Source of the DNA: Rhynchopus sp. YZ270_cl-10
Lineage: Eukaryota > Euglenozoa > Diplonemea > Diplonemida > Diplonemidae
DNA length: 64,000 nt
NCBI GenBank assembly: GCA_964035575.1
Contig: OZ037875.1
Coordinates: 1,178,001 to 1,242,000, forward strand
Direction: 5' to 3'
In this document: positions 53,256 to 62,830 of the stretch, piece by piece
Position numbering within the stretch: position 1 is the stretch's first letter
Layout of the letters: each line of letters begins with the position of its first letter
Notes under the pieces: generated by a model
Told to the model about the DNA's origin: nothing
The model's database searches: none
Seen by the model: only the letters and a program-made list of their open reading frames with translations
Made by a program: the position numbers and the translations under genes

Positions 53256-54838
53256 CCCATGCATAGCGTTAGAATTTATGTTAGTAGGTGGCCAAGGAGT
53301 GCGAGAGGAGAGGCTCAGCTTCGGCCCCCTTCTTTAATTGAAGATGTGTTTGTATGTGGGTTGTTTATATTTTCAATCCTTTCCTTTAGTTTGTCTTTAG
53401 TAGTCATTTTTTGTACCAAGGTACAACTGTCAGCGAGCGGGGCTGTTGTATTTTTCAAAATATTAGTTTTTAGAAAAACCCCATCCTTGATGATGAGTCT
53501 ACCTGCATCACAAAAAGGGTTTGTTATAGCAACTCTTTCTTTTTGCTTTCATTCCCTTGAATAACATTGTCAAAACAAAAATTAAAAATAGCAAGACCCC
53601 AGTCTTACGCACACCCCGAGTTTCTCTTTAAAATTCGGGGTACATTTGAAGACCCAAACCCACCATTTCTTTGTTAATATGCGTGTGTACGAGAGACACA
53701 CCCATTTTTTTGGCCTTAAAGAGGTTTCCTCTTCACTGCCAGGTAGTCAGTGGGAGCGTATTGCAGTAATGAAAATATCACCACAGAATATTTATTACAC
53801 ACTTTACGCACAAACAATTTGTTCTCCCAAAAACAATTCAGGCGCCTTGCACTCTTTCTTTTTTCAACAAATTATTTTCAAAAAAAAAAAAAAGTTACTG
53901 CCGTTTTTGATGAGCTGCCTTTTTGTTTGCCAGATGTGTTTTGCACTTGATGTATATTTCATCTTTTCAACTCTTTTTTAAACCAGGCGACACCCCTGCT
54001 GAAAAGCCTGAGGAAAAAAGGACTACTCTAAGAAAACGGCAACTTTGACGAAATTTTTTGAAAATGGTTTTTAGAGAAAATTGAGCCAAGCTATTATTTG
54101 CCTTAATCATTTCGTTCATAAAACTGACCAAGCTCAAGAAGCATAGGTTTTAGCTGACTAACCTTGCTAAAAAAGATGTATGTCAGTAGGGTATATCCCT
54201 CTTGCGGGGGGTATTTTTCATATCAGATGTATGGACAAAACTCCAACTTTCGATTGAAAGAATATCTTAATCATATCAGATGTAAACCACGAAATGAATT
54301 GTCGTGCCGCACAGTAGCGGTACACCCCCCGCGGTGTGTATCGGTTAATGTACCAAGGTACACTGTTTTCGCGAGAGGGGTCTTTTGTATTTCAAATTTC
54401 TTTAAAAAAAAAGAGGCCTGTAAAGCGAACCGTGGCCTTCGAGTTGCGATGTTGTGCAAAACCTGTCTGTGCACACGGAATGGTTTATTAGATACTGTGT
54501 ACCCTCATATTCGCCCCAAACCCAATTACTATAGGAGTGTTCCATCCTTTGGCCCAATGTCTCCACTTTTGGTGCCCATTTTTTGATATTTTGCGTCAAA
54601 GATTTTTTGGTTGTTTTTTTTTGTTAGTGTGCGTTGTTGTGAATTTATTCGGTTCAGAGAGGGGGAAAAAACACGATTTTCACTATTTTTGGACAGCACG
54701 CAACCTCATAGTTGTTTTCCTTTTTGTTTTTGAAAAAACTGAAAAATAAATTAACTTTTTTTTTAGATTAAAATGGAACGAACATCAACATCACGCCCCC
54801 CCAATTGACCTTACTACTTTTACATTTTTTTTTTAGAA
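53256..54838. other. Non-coding region with family C hairpins
   Basis: A/T-rich sequence with a family C hairpin at 53683 and a related GGTACACTGTTTTCGCGAGAG site at 54358-54378. No supported gene is seen. Confidence 0.6.
53683..53701 (+). repeat. Hairpin family C copy
   Basis: GTGTGT, loop ACGAGAG, ACACAC: a perfect six-pair stem on the same loop as 2424-2442. Confidence 0.5.
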
Positions 54839-54870
54839 GGTGACTAAAGCATGAGCGGCTTAGTTTCATC
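54839..54870 (+). repeat. Hairpin family A copy
   Basis: GGTGA and CTAAAGC, loop ATGAGCG, GCTTAG, TT and TCATC, after a T9 tract ending AGAA. Confidence 0.6.
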
Positions 54871-55166
54871 TTTTTTTTTGCCCACGCCTGATACCAATTG
54901 AATTTGTTTACTTGAAGTGTGTTTCGTTTTGCCCAAAAAAAAAAAAGGAAAAGAATAATTTTAGGGGAAACGACAATGTGGACTCTAAAAATGTGGATTA
55001 CGACAATGTGGATTAATAATCCACATTGTCGCATAATCCACATTGTCGTAATCCACATTGTCGCAAAAAATAATCCACATTGTCGCATAATCCGGATTCT
55101 TGATTTTTTGCCTTCTTGGTACCCAGGTACCCAGGTACCCAGGTACCAGGTCCAGGTCCAGGTACC

Positions 55167-55534
55167 CAGGAACAGGAAAAAAGTCGTGAAAGAGCAACCA
55201 CAGCTCCACATGACAAACACAAAAGTGTCCAGTCACGTGGGGCATTCATGCACTGAGGAGATAATGATCCAACAATTTACAAGAAAGATTACTTAACCTA
55301 CTGCTGGAAATTGCCAGGTCGTAGTAACACACAAAGTGTGCCTCCGTTCGGGAAGACCGGATATTCTAGAGACCAAAAAGGCCTCAAGAATATCTTCCGG
55401 TAGTCAAGGTAGAACCGAGTGAACGGCCCAAGACCCCCGTGGAGAAGTTAAATGTTGTAATGCTATCAGGTAGAAACTGCGAACACTGTCTTACCCTCCT
55501 CAATGCATGGTGGTTGATGTCTTCCACAACAAAT
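55167..55534 (-). mobile_element. Dispersed module with inverted ends, copy 3
   Basis: Reverse-orientation copy of 46398-46759, including the same 75-bp tail. It is bordered on one side by a GGTACCCA microsatellite (55125-55170) and on the other by CTGTACCCAGGTACCCAGG. Confidence 0.6.
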
Positions 55535-56632
55535 TTCCTGTACCCAGGTACCCAGGTTCCCAGACCCACGCAGTACCACGTCGCAGTACTACGCAAAATT
55601 TACCACCAGACCCTGTCTTCGTGCACCTGAAGTACAACGCCGCAGACAGGCCAAACATGCGTTGGACTCAGAGGAATGCCCGCTGTGCAGGTATCATGAG
55701 AACCAACTCCCAGCAACAAGGGGCGCCTTTTGGCGGGCGTTGTTGAGGGTGTTTGGGGTGCAAAGTTTTCCACAATTTTGATGCGCGGGTACAGAAGTGT
55801 TATCTTGTTCTTTCATCTCTAAGAAATGTAAATGTCAATCGCGTTTAACTACCACTAGGGCTTGTTCAGTGAACCCACGAGGGGTCGAAGGGGGTTGGTT
55901 ATCCCGTATCTATCAAAGGTTGTGTCGACCAGGCTAAACCACTATGTTACGCTGTACGTTGTTTAATCCGAAGAAATAACACTTTAGCAGCCGCAGGAAG
56001 TTTGCTAAAAAGAGTGCCTCACGCTACACAAACCACCACCCGCGATTGACTTAGATGTTATAACAAAGAGAATTCAGAACAAAACAACACCCTGCCCCAT
56101 ACACACTAAATTGTCATACTTCAAGAGCATGCCTGGGCCAAAATTACTATGACGAAAAGGCAACAAGACCACCCACAAGGAGTGTGAATTGTGCACTGGT
56201 TTTCTGGGGGAACAAACAATATTTTCTTGCGTCTAGTCCTCCGTAAGTAGAGGACAGACTTTCCGGAAGGTTTCCAAAGTCGAATTTCTTGCACTAGCTA
56301 TGCTCCCTGGGTTAATGGCAATAGCAGTGACTGCGACAGAGTGTTCCCACCCCCCTTTCTACCCATATGTTCGCTCGTTCTGCACTCTCGACGTTGCACT
56401 CATTGCGATACCTGTTTAAAAGTGAATTTGTGAGTGGTGGGGAAATTAAAGAAGGTGACTTCTTAAAAAAATAAGTTGGCGGGGTGTAAAATATTGTTCT
56501 GGAGACTCTTGGAGGAAATACGAGTCGACGGCCTTATTTTGTTGAATATTCACCAGAAAGTTAAACATATTTACATACCTTGTCTTGCGCCTTCGCTGCT
56601 GTCAAGGTGCCTTCTCTGGGTACCCAGTAGGA

Positions 56633-56966
56633 GGCTCAAAACTGCTCAATTCTGGCTGGAATTGCAAAATTGGGCACTTTTAGGATGTGACCAAAAAAAT
56701 TTTCGAGAGTCTAGTTATTACAGAGGCTCACCTTAGAAGGCAAAAATAGTCAATAATCCGGATTACCGACAATAATCCGGATTATGTGACAAGGTGGATT
56801 ACTGGTGTTTTGGTGGAAAAAACCCGCAAAAACGCGTTTTAGACCCCCAGAGAGGCTCAAAACTGCTCAATTCTGGCTTTAATTGCAAAATTGGGCACTT
56901 TTAGGATGCGACCAAAAAAATTTTCGAGAGTCTAGTTATTACAGAGGCTCACCTTAGAAGGCAAAA
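56633..56966. repeat. 115-bp direct repeat, two copies
   Basis: GAGGCTCAAAACTGCTCAAT to CACCTTAGAAGGCAAAAA occurs twice, separated by about 105 bp that carry AATCCGGATTA palindromes. It is internal to the MULE-like element and overlaps its right terminal repeat. Confidence 0.75.
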
Positions 56967-57117
56967 AATCAAGAATCCGGATTATGCGACAATGTGGATT
57001 ATTTTTTGCGACAATGTGGATTACGACAATGTGGATTATGCGACAATGTGGATTATTAATCCACATTGTCGTAATCCACATTTTTAGAGTCCACATTGTC
57101 GTTTCCCCATAATTTTA

Positions 57118-57780
57118 ATCAACACCAGACTTTGTGTTAAAGTCTGTCCTTTGTCCCGAGTTGTGAGCCAGCAGGGGGATTGAAGGAAGGTTGTGGGAAG
57201 TACTTCAGGTACTTTTGGGTATACGACATTAAGCACCACCATGTTCTGCATACAGAGTAAAACACTTTCGAAACAAAAACAAAAACAAATATTTTTTCAA
57301 AACCATCATGTTCTGTCTTGATGTACCTCTATTTAGGGCTTCACAATCACAATTTTACATTTTTCTAAGGTAGTCAAGAAGTTTAAGTTCGTCTTATCAA
57401 TTCCCCGCGTCCGTCGGTGCACTTTAAATTTTTTTTTTGTTTTTTTTTTTTTTTGTTGTCAGTGTTTCCCAGCATCTCACCTAACTCTGAAAATAGGTGA
57501 GATTTTGCGGTTTTGCGGGTTTTTGAAAAGGTGTGGCGAGCCCGGGCGCGCTTCGCGCGCCCGGGTCCCCACCTTATCTCAAGTTGGGGGCCTCCGGCGG
57601 AATGTGAGAATTTCTCGGAGTTCGGCACTTCATTGATATTTGCACCAGGCACACGTGGTACACGAATTATCAGTAACCTCAGTACATTTACAAAATAAAC
57701 GGCAGTCATGGCACCCAAGCGAAGCCACGGTACGCAACATTTCTAAAAATTGTCGACATAAATGTCACTGTCGTTGGAAG
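57118..57780. other. Non-coding region with one strong GC hairpin
   Basis: It contains a degenerate family A hairpin (57369-57394) and the perfect hairpin CCCGGGCGCGC-TTC-GCGCGCCCGGG at 57541-57565 in otherwise A/T-rich DNA, then an inverted TACCGTG leader with GGC-GAA-GCC near 57720. No gene is seen. Confidence 0.6.
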
Positions 57781-57781
57781 A

Positions 57782-57915
57782 TTGGGGGGTCAGCTTGTTT
57801 TTGTGCCCAAATTTTCTCAGCACTGCTGACCAGGGACATTGGGAACATAGGGATTTTTGCGGAGCAAAAAAAAAAAATCAAACAAATGGCGCCGCAGGCG
57901 AAAAAAAATTAGTGT
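57782..57915 (+). repeat. Dispersed repeat carrying GC mini-hairpins
   Basis: Close match to 13122-13260 in the same order: GGGGGGTCAG, TGCCCAA, GACCAGGG, ACATTGGGAACATAG, TTTGC-GGA-GCAAA, GGCGCCGCAGGCG. Confidence 0.6.
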
Positions 57916-57949
57916 ACTGGTGCTTCCCGGGGGGTATGCATTTCACAAA

Positions 57950-58390
57950 TTTTCCATTCAATTCACAACTTTTCACAACTATTCACAACTTTTCACTACC
58001 CTTTTTTCTCTCGTTGGTGAAGCTTTTAAATGCCGGCATTTGCATTTCCGGAATCCGTCCGGCCAGTGGTGGGGTCAATTTGCCGAAATGGACAAGTTCT
58101 CGTCATTTCCGCACATCACACAGTACACAGGTACACTGGTACACCACATCACGTTCTATCTTGTGAATCCCAGCATACCCCTCAATGGGTGGGTCACCAC
58201 CCAACCCAAAAAAAAACCCCCCCAAAAAAAAAATCAATTCACAACTTTTCACAACTATTCACAACTTTTCACATTTTTCACAATTTTTCACCACTTTTCG
58301 CCAGCCTTCACAATTTTGTAGCAGTTTTCGTGTTGTGAAAATTTGTGAAAACTTGTCACATTTTGTGAAAATTTGTGAAATGCACACCCC
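57950..58390. repeat. TTCACAACT minisatellite and inverted TTGTGAAAA tail
   Basis: TTCACAACTATTCACAACTT-type units occur at 57960-57990 and 58235-58320, and their inverse TTGTGAAAATTTGTGAAA at 58335-58380. ATGCACACCCCCCGGGAAGC near 58380 is the inverse of 57925-57945, so the stretch is bounded by inverted repeats. A reversed GACCCCACCAC repeat lies inside. Confidence 0.5.
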
Positions 58391-58404
58391 CCGGGAAGCA
58401 CCAT

Positions 58405-58575
58405 GTACAGTGTAAAAATCTATCTTTTTACAGCACATAGTCACACACCTAACCCTTTTTTGCGGAGCAAAAAAGGGAAAATGGCGCCGCAGGCAAAAAA
58501 AAATTGAGGTACAGCTTGGATGGTGCGGTCAGCAACCCAGTTCCCCATGCTCCCGTGGTTCAACCATGATTTTTT
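58405..58575 (+). repeat. Dispersed repeat carrying GC mini-hairpins
   Basis: Hairpin with TAAAAA/TTTTTA, T6GC-GGA-GCA6, GGCGCCGCAGGC, then TACAGCTTGGATGGTGCGG and a CCCGTGGTTCAACCA end. It matches 52786-52890 and, inverted, 40599-40740. Confidence 0.65.
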
Positions 58576-59642
58576 TTTTTTTTTTTTTTTTTCCTGCAGG
58601 TGAGATTTCTCACCTCACTTTTTTTTTTTTTTTTTTTTTGTGAGATTTCTCACCCCAAAATCTCACCGTGGGAAACACTGTTTGTTGTTGAGATTTTTTT
58701 TGCAGAGAGAGAGAGAGAGGCTCCACTAACACAAGAAGAAGTTTTCTTTCTTATCGAACTCTTTCTTTCTCTCTCTTTCGCTCTCTTGTGAGAAAAGGAA
58801 ATAGAAACACACAAAAGAGAGTTTTTTTCTGCTGAATTGTTTTCCCCCACACACATATGCACCACTACACACTTTCAGAGTGGGAAAAGGGAAAAAGACA
58901 CAACTAACTTTGCGATAAACGAATAATTTATTCTCGTGTCCTTTCCCTCCACCTTCGCACCATTTTCTGAACCCGGTTTTCTTCCAGCAATTGAAAAAAT
59001 GAAAACTCCGTCATTTACTTTTTTTTAGTTTTTTGCTTCGTGCCACTATCAGTGAGTGCTTAAATTGCTTTTTTTTATGTATTGCTTTAGGTAATTTTTT
59101 TTTGTTTTTTTTAGGCGTCCACTTAGACTAAGGACTATAAAAAAAAACATTAGAAAATTACGCGAATTAAAAAAGAGAAAGCATTGGATGTTTATTGCTC
59201 AGCAATTTGTTCATCTGCCCATTTCTTCTTCTTTTTTTTTACAAGGTTGACTCCGCACTCTAATCAGATTAAGCACAGAGAGGCTTAGGATCATCTTATA
59301 AACTTTTCTTTATTTTTTACCAACAATTTTATGTATTGCCGCTGCAGCCACCCTGCTGCTCAGTGTTTCCTCCCCCCCTTTGGCAAAATCCCCATATATG
59401 AGGGTGGGCTTTTTGTTCAATAAGAAAAGGGGAGGGGGGCATTACATCAACTACTGAGCGGCAGCTTAACCTCCCCCTCCCCCCACTCTCCCACTCCCCT
59501 TTCAGGAGCAGGTCGCTATGTTTATAAACACATCTTTTTTAAAACATCGCCTCTCCCATTTGATTTGATTTGTTTGTTTTTTTTGTTGGTGCTCCTGGAA
59601 TAAAAAATACCAAGTACGCAACAACTACGCAACAAGTACGCA
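58576..59642. other. Non-coding region
   Basis: T runs and two GTGAGATTTCTCACC palindromes (58602-58616, 58641-58655), a GAGAGA/CTCTCT inverted pair (58701-58790) and one interrupted family A copy. No supported gene is seen. Confidence 0.6.
59243..59296 (+). repeat. Hairpin family A copy with split 5' arm
   Basis: TTAAGC, loop ACAGAGAG, GCTTAG, GA and TCATC followed by TTATAAAC as in the copy at 63067. AAGGTTGA lies 18 nt further upstream, so the outer arm is separated by an inserted stretch (CTCCGCACTCTAATCAGA). Confidence 0.5.
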
Positions 59643-59644
59643 AA

Positions 59645-59875
59645 ATGGGGTTTTCAGGAGCACCGTTTGTATTAGAAATCTTGCCGTCTGAAGAAGAGGC
59701 AGGGGAGGGCGTAGGGGGTTCGTTAATTGGCGGTTACTGTTTCAAAGGTAGTGTGCTTGTTCATACGATAACACTCTTCCTTTTTTTTTTTTTTTGCAAA
59801 CAATTCCCCCAGCAAGGCGCTAGCGCAATGTCATTGATGGTCATAGCCACTGTCTTTTTTTCATTGTGATGCCCG
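59645..59875 (+). CDS. Possible very short gene or exon, unrecognised
   Basis: From the ATG at 59645 a short coding-like stretch reads MGFSGAPFVLEILPSEEE and then GGSLIGGYCF before a possible donor (AAAGGTAGTG at 59747). A T14 tract and CCCCCAG acceptor end at 59817; splicing there would stop after three more codons. The product would be about 37 residues. Codon content is not A/T-driven, but the length is too small to be sure, and a family A hairpin lies on each side. Confidence 0.2.
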
Positions 59876-60001
59876 CCTCCTCCGTTGCTCCATGAACGAA
59901 CAAATAAAAACTACATTTTTTTTTTTGTTGCCACCGACCGTTATCACAACTGTGCCACTTCTTTGGGTGAGCGCTCTTAATCATTTTCAACTTTTTTTCA
60001 A

Positions 60002-60033
60002 GGTGGCTAAGCACAGAGAGGCTTAGGTTCATC
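60002..60033 (+). repeat. Hairpin family A copy
   Basis: GGTGG and CTAAGC, loop ACAGAGAG, GCTTAG, GT and TCATC. It follows a T7CA tract and GGTAAAC follows it. Confidence 0.65.
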
Positions 60034-60506
60034 TGGTAAACTTTCTTTTCAACCTACCTTCCTTCACCCCCCTGTAAGGGCAACCGAAGGTGAAGTAAGG
60101 TATAGTATTGAAATCGATGTGGGGGGGGGGGAAAGGGTCAATTTTACAAACCCGGATTTTGAGGAAAATTTTAGCTGAAAATGGGCCCCACGTATAAGGA
60201 ACCGGGCTCATATTTCTCAAAATTTAAGTGGTCAAAAAATTGTCCAATTTTCGAGATTGACCCCACCACTGCACGGGCGGAGCCCAAAAATGCAAATAAG
60301 GACCCTTTTTAATTTGTTCTCTTGAAATGTGTAATTTCATGTTTTCGCGAAAAAAATGATCCTGCAAGTCGTTGAAGGAAGGTGGTTGAAAACAACAATA
60401 ACAACAAGGACAAGTAATTGCTAAGAAAAAACGGGGTGTGGGGTGGAAAACGACGCGCGATTTTCGAAACCACCGTAGCATCCTGGCGATTTGCTGGAGG
60501 TGCTGA

Positions 60507-60812
60507 TGCGCCTGGTGTGATCGATGTGTTGTAGTCTGTGCATTCTGTGTTCCTTCCGCACTGCTCCAACGACGACGACAATGTGGGGAGCCTGTGGACA
60601 AAAACGAGCTGGAACACGCCGAGCCTGCCGAGCCGACGTCCAACAACGCTATCGAGCAGATGGTGCTGGACGAAGAGGACAGCCCCCCTTCTTGAATGTT
60701 TCAGATGCTGGCGTCCCAGTGGGTCTGGCAGCGTACGAAGAGCGTTAGCATACCTGCAGAAGAGCAGAATGCTGGGCGTGTTGTAGATTATTTCTACAGG
60801 ATGAGTTCCACA
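60507..60812 (+). pseudogene. Possible coding fragment, unrecognised
   Basis: One frame has coding-like codons with G or C endings: CGEPVDKNELEHAEPAEP and an acidic end NAIEQMVLDEEDSPPS before TGA at 60693. The same frame stays protein-like beyond it (MLASQWVWQRTKSVSIPAEE). No start, upstream exon or homologue is evident. It could be the last exon of a missed gene, or a decayed gene; the neighbouring DNA is repeat-derived. Confidence 0.3.
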
Positions 60813-60824
60813 TCACACCCCGTT

Positions 60825-61836
60825 TTTTTTCCGATAGCAATTACTTGTTTTTTTTTTCCCCATATCAGGGGAGTCAGATTCACACTTTGTTCTGGCTTTT
60901 CACTTTTCGTGGGGGGGTTTTTTTTTGTTGCTCATCTTTCATATCATTTTTTTGGTATACCTGTTGCAGTGTTTGTTGTACGACAAACGACTCCAGATCC
61001 AGATGTACGCTCCCCTCTTAAAAGGAGACAAAGTTCGACCTTTCCAATCGCAGTTTAGAAAAATTAAAAAATGCACGAAAAATTTGATTTTGCAAATTAA
61101 AGGGACGTACAGGGGCGCACCATGTGGCTATCTATTCTCGGTGGAGAGAAGCCTCTCTAGAGCGAAGTATGTCCGAATTTTGATTTTTTCTTTTACAAAA
61201 AAACCCTCTCCCCCCTATTTAAGTCAAAAAATAAGCCCCCACATCATGTATTTATGAATTTATTTCATTTTTCTCCCCATTTTGAACCCAAAAGTATGAT
61301 TTATTTTGATTATTTTTTGCATCTGCAGTTTAGTTGTTTCGAAAAAAAACAAACGAGGTTTTAGCGTAACATGCTTTTTGCTCGTCTCAGATCTTTACCT
61401 CACATCTGCTACTCTTGTTTACTTTGCAGACACTCTGGGGGTTTGATGACCTGCGGAGTGTCAGTATCAGTGCCTGCGTCTCAGAGGACGTTTTTATTAT
61501 TTTTTTGCACTGTCAACTTCACTTTCATTTGAGAACTATTCCACCCATGGCTGTCATCGTACGTCAGTTCGGAGGTGCCTGCATCAATAATACATCCTTA
61601 GAGATGTACGTTCACAAAAGACAAGCCTTTTTATTTTGCGAAGTCTGGAAATAGTGCAAACTCCATTTTCACCTTATTTTGTTCTTGAATTAAAAAGCAA
61701 AAAAAGGTGGAACAATCTTTGTTCTGACCAGACGGCAGGTTGCTTAGTCTTAAAACGGGGGATATGGTTCGCAGCAGAAAAGAGGTCGATCTCTCACCCG
61801 ACTTCTTTCTCTTTAATGAGTTCCCGTTAAAATGAT
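60825..61836. other. Non-coding region with a bipartite hairpin element
   Basis: T-rich sequence and short frames of no recognisable content. It contains a family B element and two further AGGTGCCTGCA motifs (61573, and 63963 beyond). Confidence 0.5.
61430..61512 (+). repeat. Bipartite hairpin element, family B
   Basis: The first hairpin is ACACTC/GAGTGT; the second is CAGTGC/GCACTG with a long T-rich loop. It directly follows TTTACTTTGCAG, a good splice-acceptor-like tract. Confidence 0.55.
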
Positions 61837-62248
61837 TACCGTCTTTTGAAAAATTATGGACCAGAAAAATAGGTCCATAAAAAAAAAAAATCCCAAAAAG
61901 TCCATAATTGTTCTGGTCCATCATTGTTCTGGTCCATGTTATTTCTGGTCCATCTGTGTTAGGCTTTTTTTTTGAACTTGTCCATTTTCAGACCCATTCC
62001 GAGCTTTCGGTACCGCACGTTGGCGGGGCATCTCGGCTTATATGTGGGCCCGGTAGACCCATTCCGAGCTTTCTCCCCACACAAGCGGTCGTCAAAATTC
62101 TGGACAAGTACAAAAAAACCCCACACATGTGTCGGACCAGAAAAATAGGTCCATAAAAAAAAAAAATCCCAAAAGGTCCATAATTGTTCTGGTCCATCAT
62201 TATTCTGGTCCATGTTATTTCTGGTCCATATTTTTTCAAAAGACGGTA
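61837..62248. mobile_element. Inverted-repeat element with TGGTCCAT units, 412 bp
   Basis: The ends read inward as TACCGTCTTTTGAAAAA and then ATGGACC. Two direct copies of a 100-bp block (61857-61955, 62134-62234) each contain three or four TCTGGTCCAT words. Between them CCCATTCCGAGCTTTC occurs twice. There is no coding content, and no clear target duplication was found. Confidence 0.5.
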
Positions 62249-62304
62249 GTTCACACAATACATTATTTCTCTCAACCTCAGTGACACAACAAAAAAACAC
62301 GGGT

Positions 62305-62830
62305 CGGGAAAGATCTTTTTTTTTTTTTTTTTTTTTCGAGAAAAAAAATCCTCTTCTCCCGAAAAAAAAAAAAAAAAAAAAGATTTTTGGGAGAAAAAAA
62401 AAAAGAGAAAAGATTTGAAAATCCTGAAAAAATCCTGAAAAATCCTGGAAAAATCCATGAAATTTCATGAAAAATCTCGAGATCTTGAGAAATCTTTGAA
62501 AAAAAAAAAAAAAAGATTTTCAAAATCTTTTTTTTTTTTTTCCCCCAAAAAGATTTTTCAAAATCCCAAAAATCTTTTTTATCTTTTTTTTGAGAAAAAA
62601 AAGATTTTCAAGATCTTTTTCATCTTTTTTTCTCTTTTTTTCCTTTTTTTTCCTTTTTTTTTCAGGATTTTTCAAAGATCTCAAAGATCTCGAGAGATCC
62701 TGAAAAAAAAAGACAAAAATCCTGAAAATCTTGATTTTTTTTTTTTTCTCCCGAGATTCTCGAAAAAAGACAAAAAAAGACAAAAGATCTTTCCTGACCC
62801 GTGAAAAAAATCAAAAAAAAAAAAAAACCT
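62305..62830. repeat. Low-complexity AAAGATCTTTT-type tract
   Basis: Alternating A and T runs with GATCTT, TCCTGAAAAA and AGATTTTCAA words that are largely self-complementary. Long lysine or phenylalanine frames here are artefacts. Confidence 0.8.

Larger units (their letters stand above)
54964..57108. mobile_element. Non-autonomous Mutator-like (MULE) element, 2,145 bp
   Basis: The terminal inverted repeats are 153 bp (54964-55116 and 56956-57108) and identical by eye. They begin GGGGAAACGACAATG and contain repeated GACAATGTGGATTA units. Both sides carry the 9-bp direct repeat ATAATTTTA (54955-54963 and 57109-57117), the duplication length known for Mutator-like elements. The interior holds a third copy of the 300-bp module (55247-55534), a segment shared with 47960-48765, and two direct copies of a 115-bp unit (56633-56748, 56853-56966). 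No transposase frame is present. Identical ends argue for recent insertion. Confidence 0.85.

Noticed and set aside
53202-53564. A 120-codon frame with hydrophobic stretches
   Set aside because: It starts inside a dispersed repeat and its hydrophobicity follows from T-rich DNA. The other copy of the repeat has no such frame.
60696-60812. TGA as a sense codon joining the two coding-like stretches
   Set aside because: TGA ends the first and third genes cleanly, so standard stop use is the simpler view.
62305-62830. Lysine- or phenylalanine-rich proteins on both strands
   Set aside because: They are translations of A/T homopolymer runs with no codon structure.
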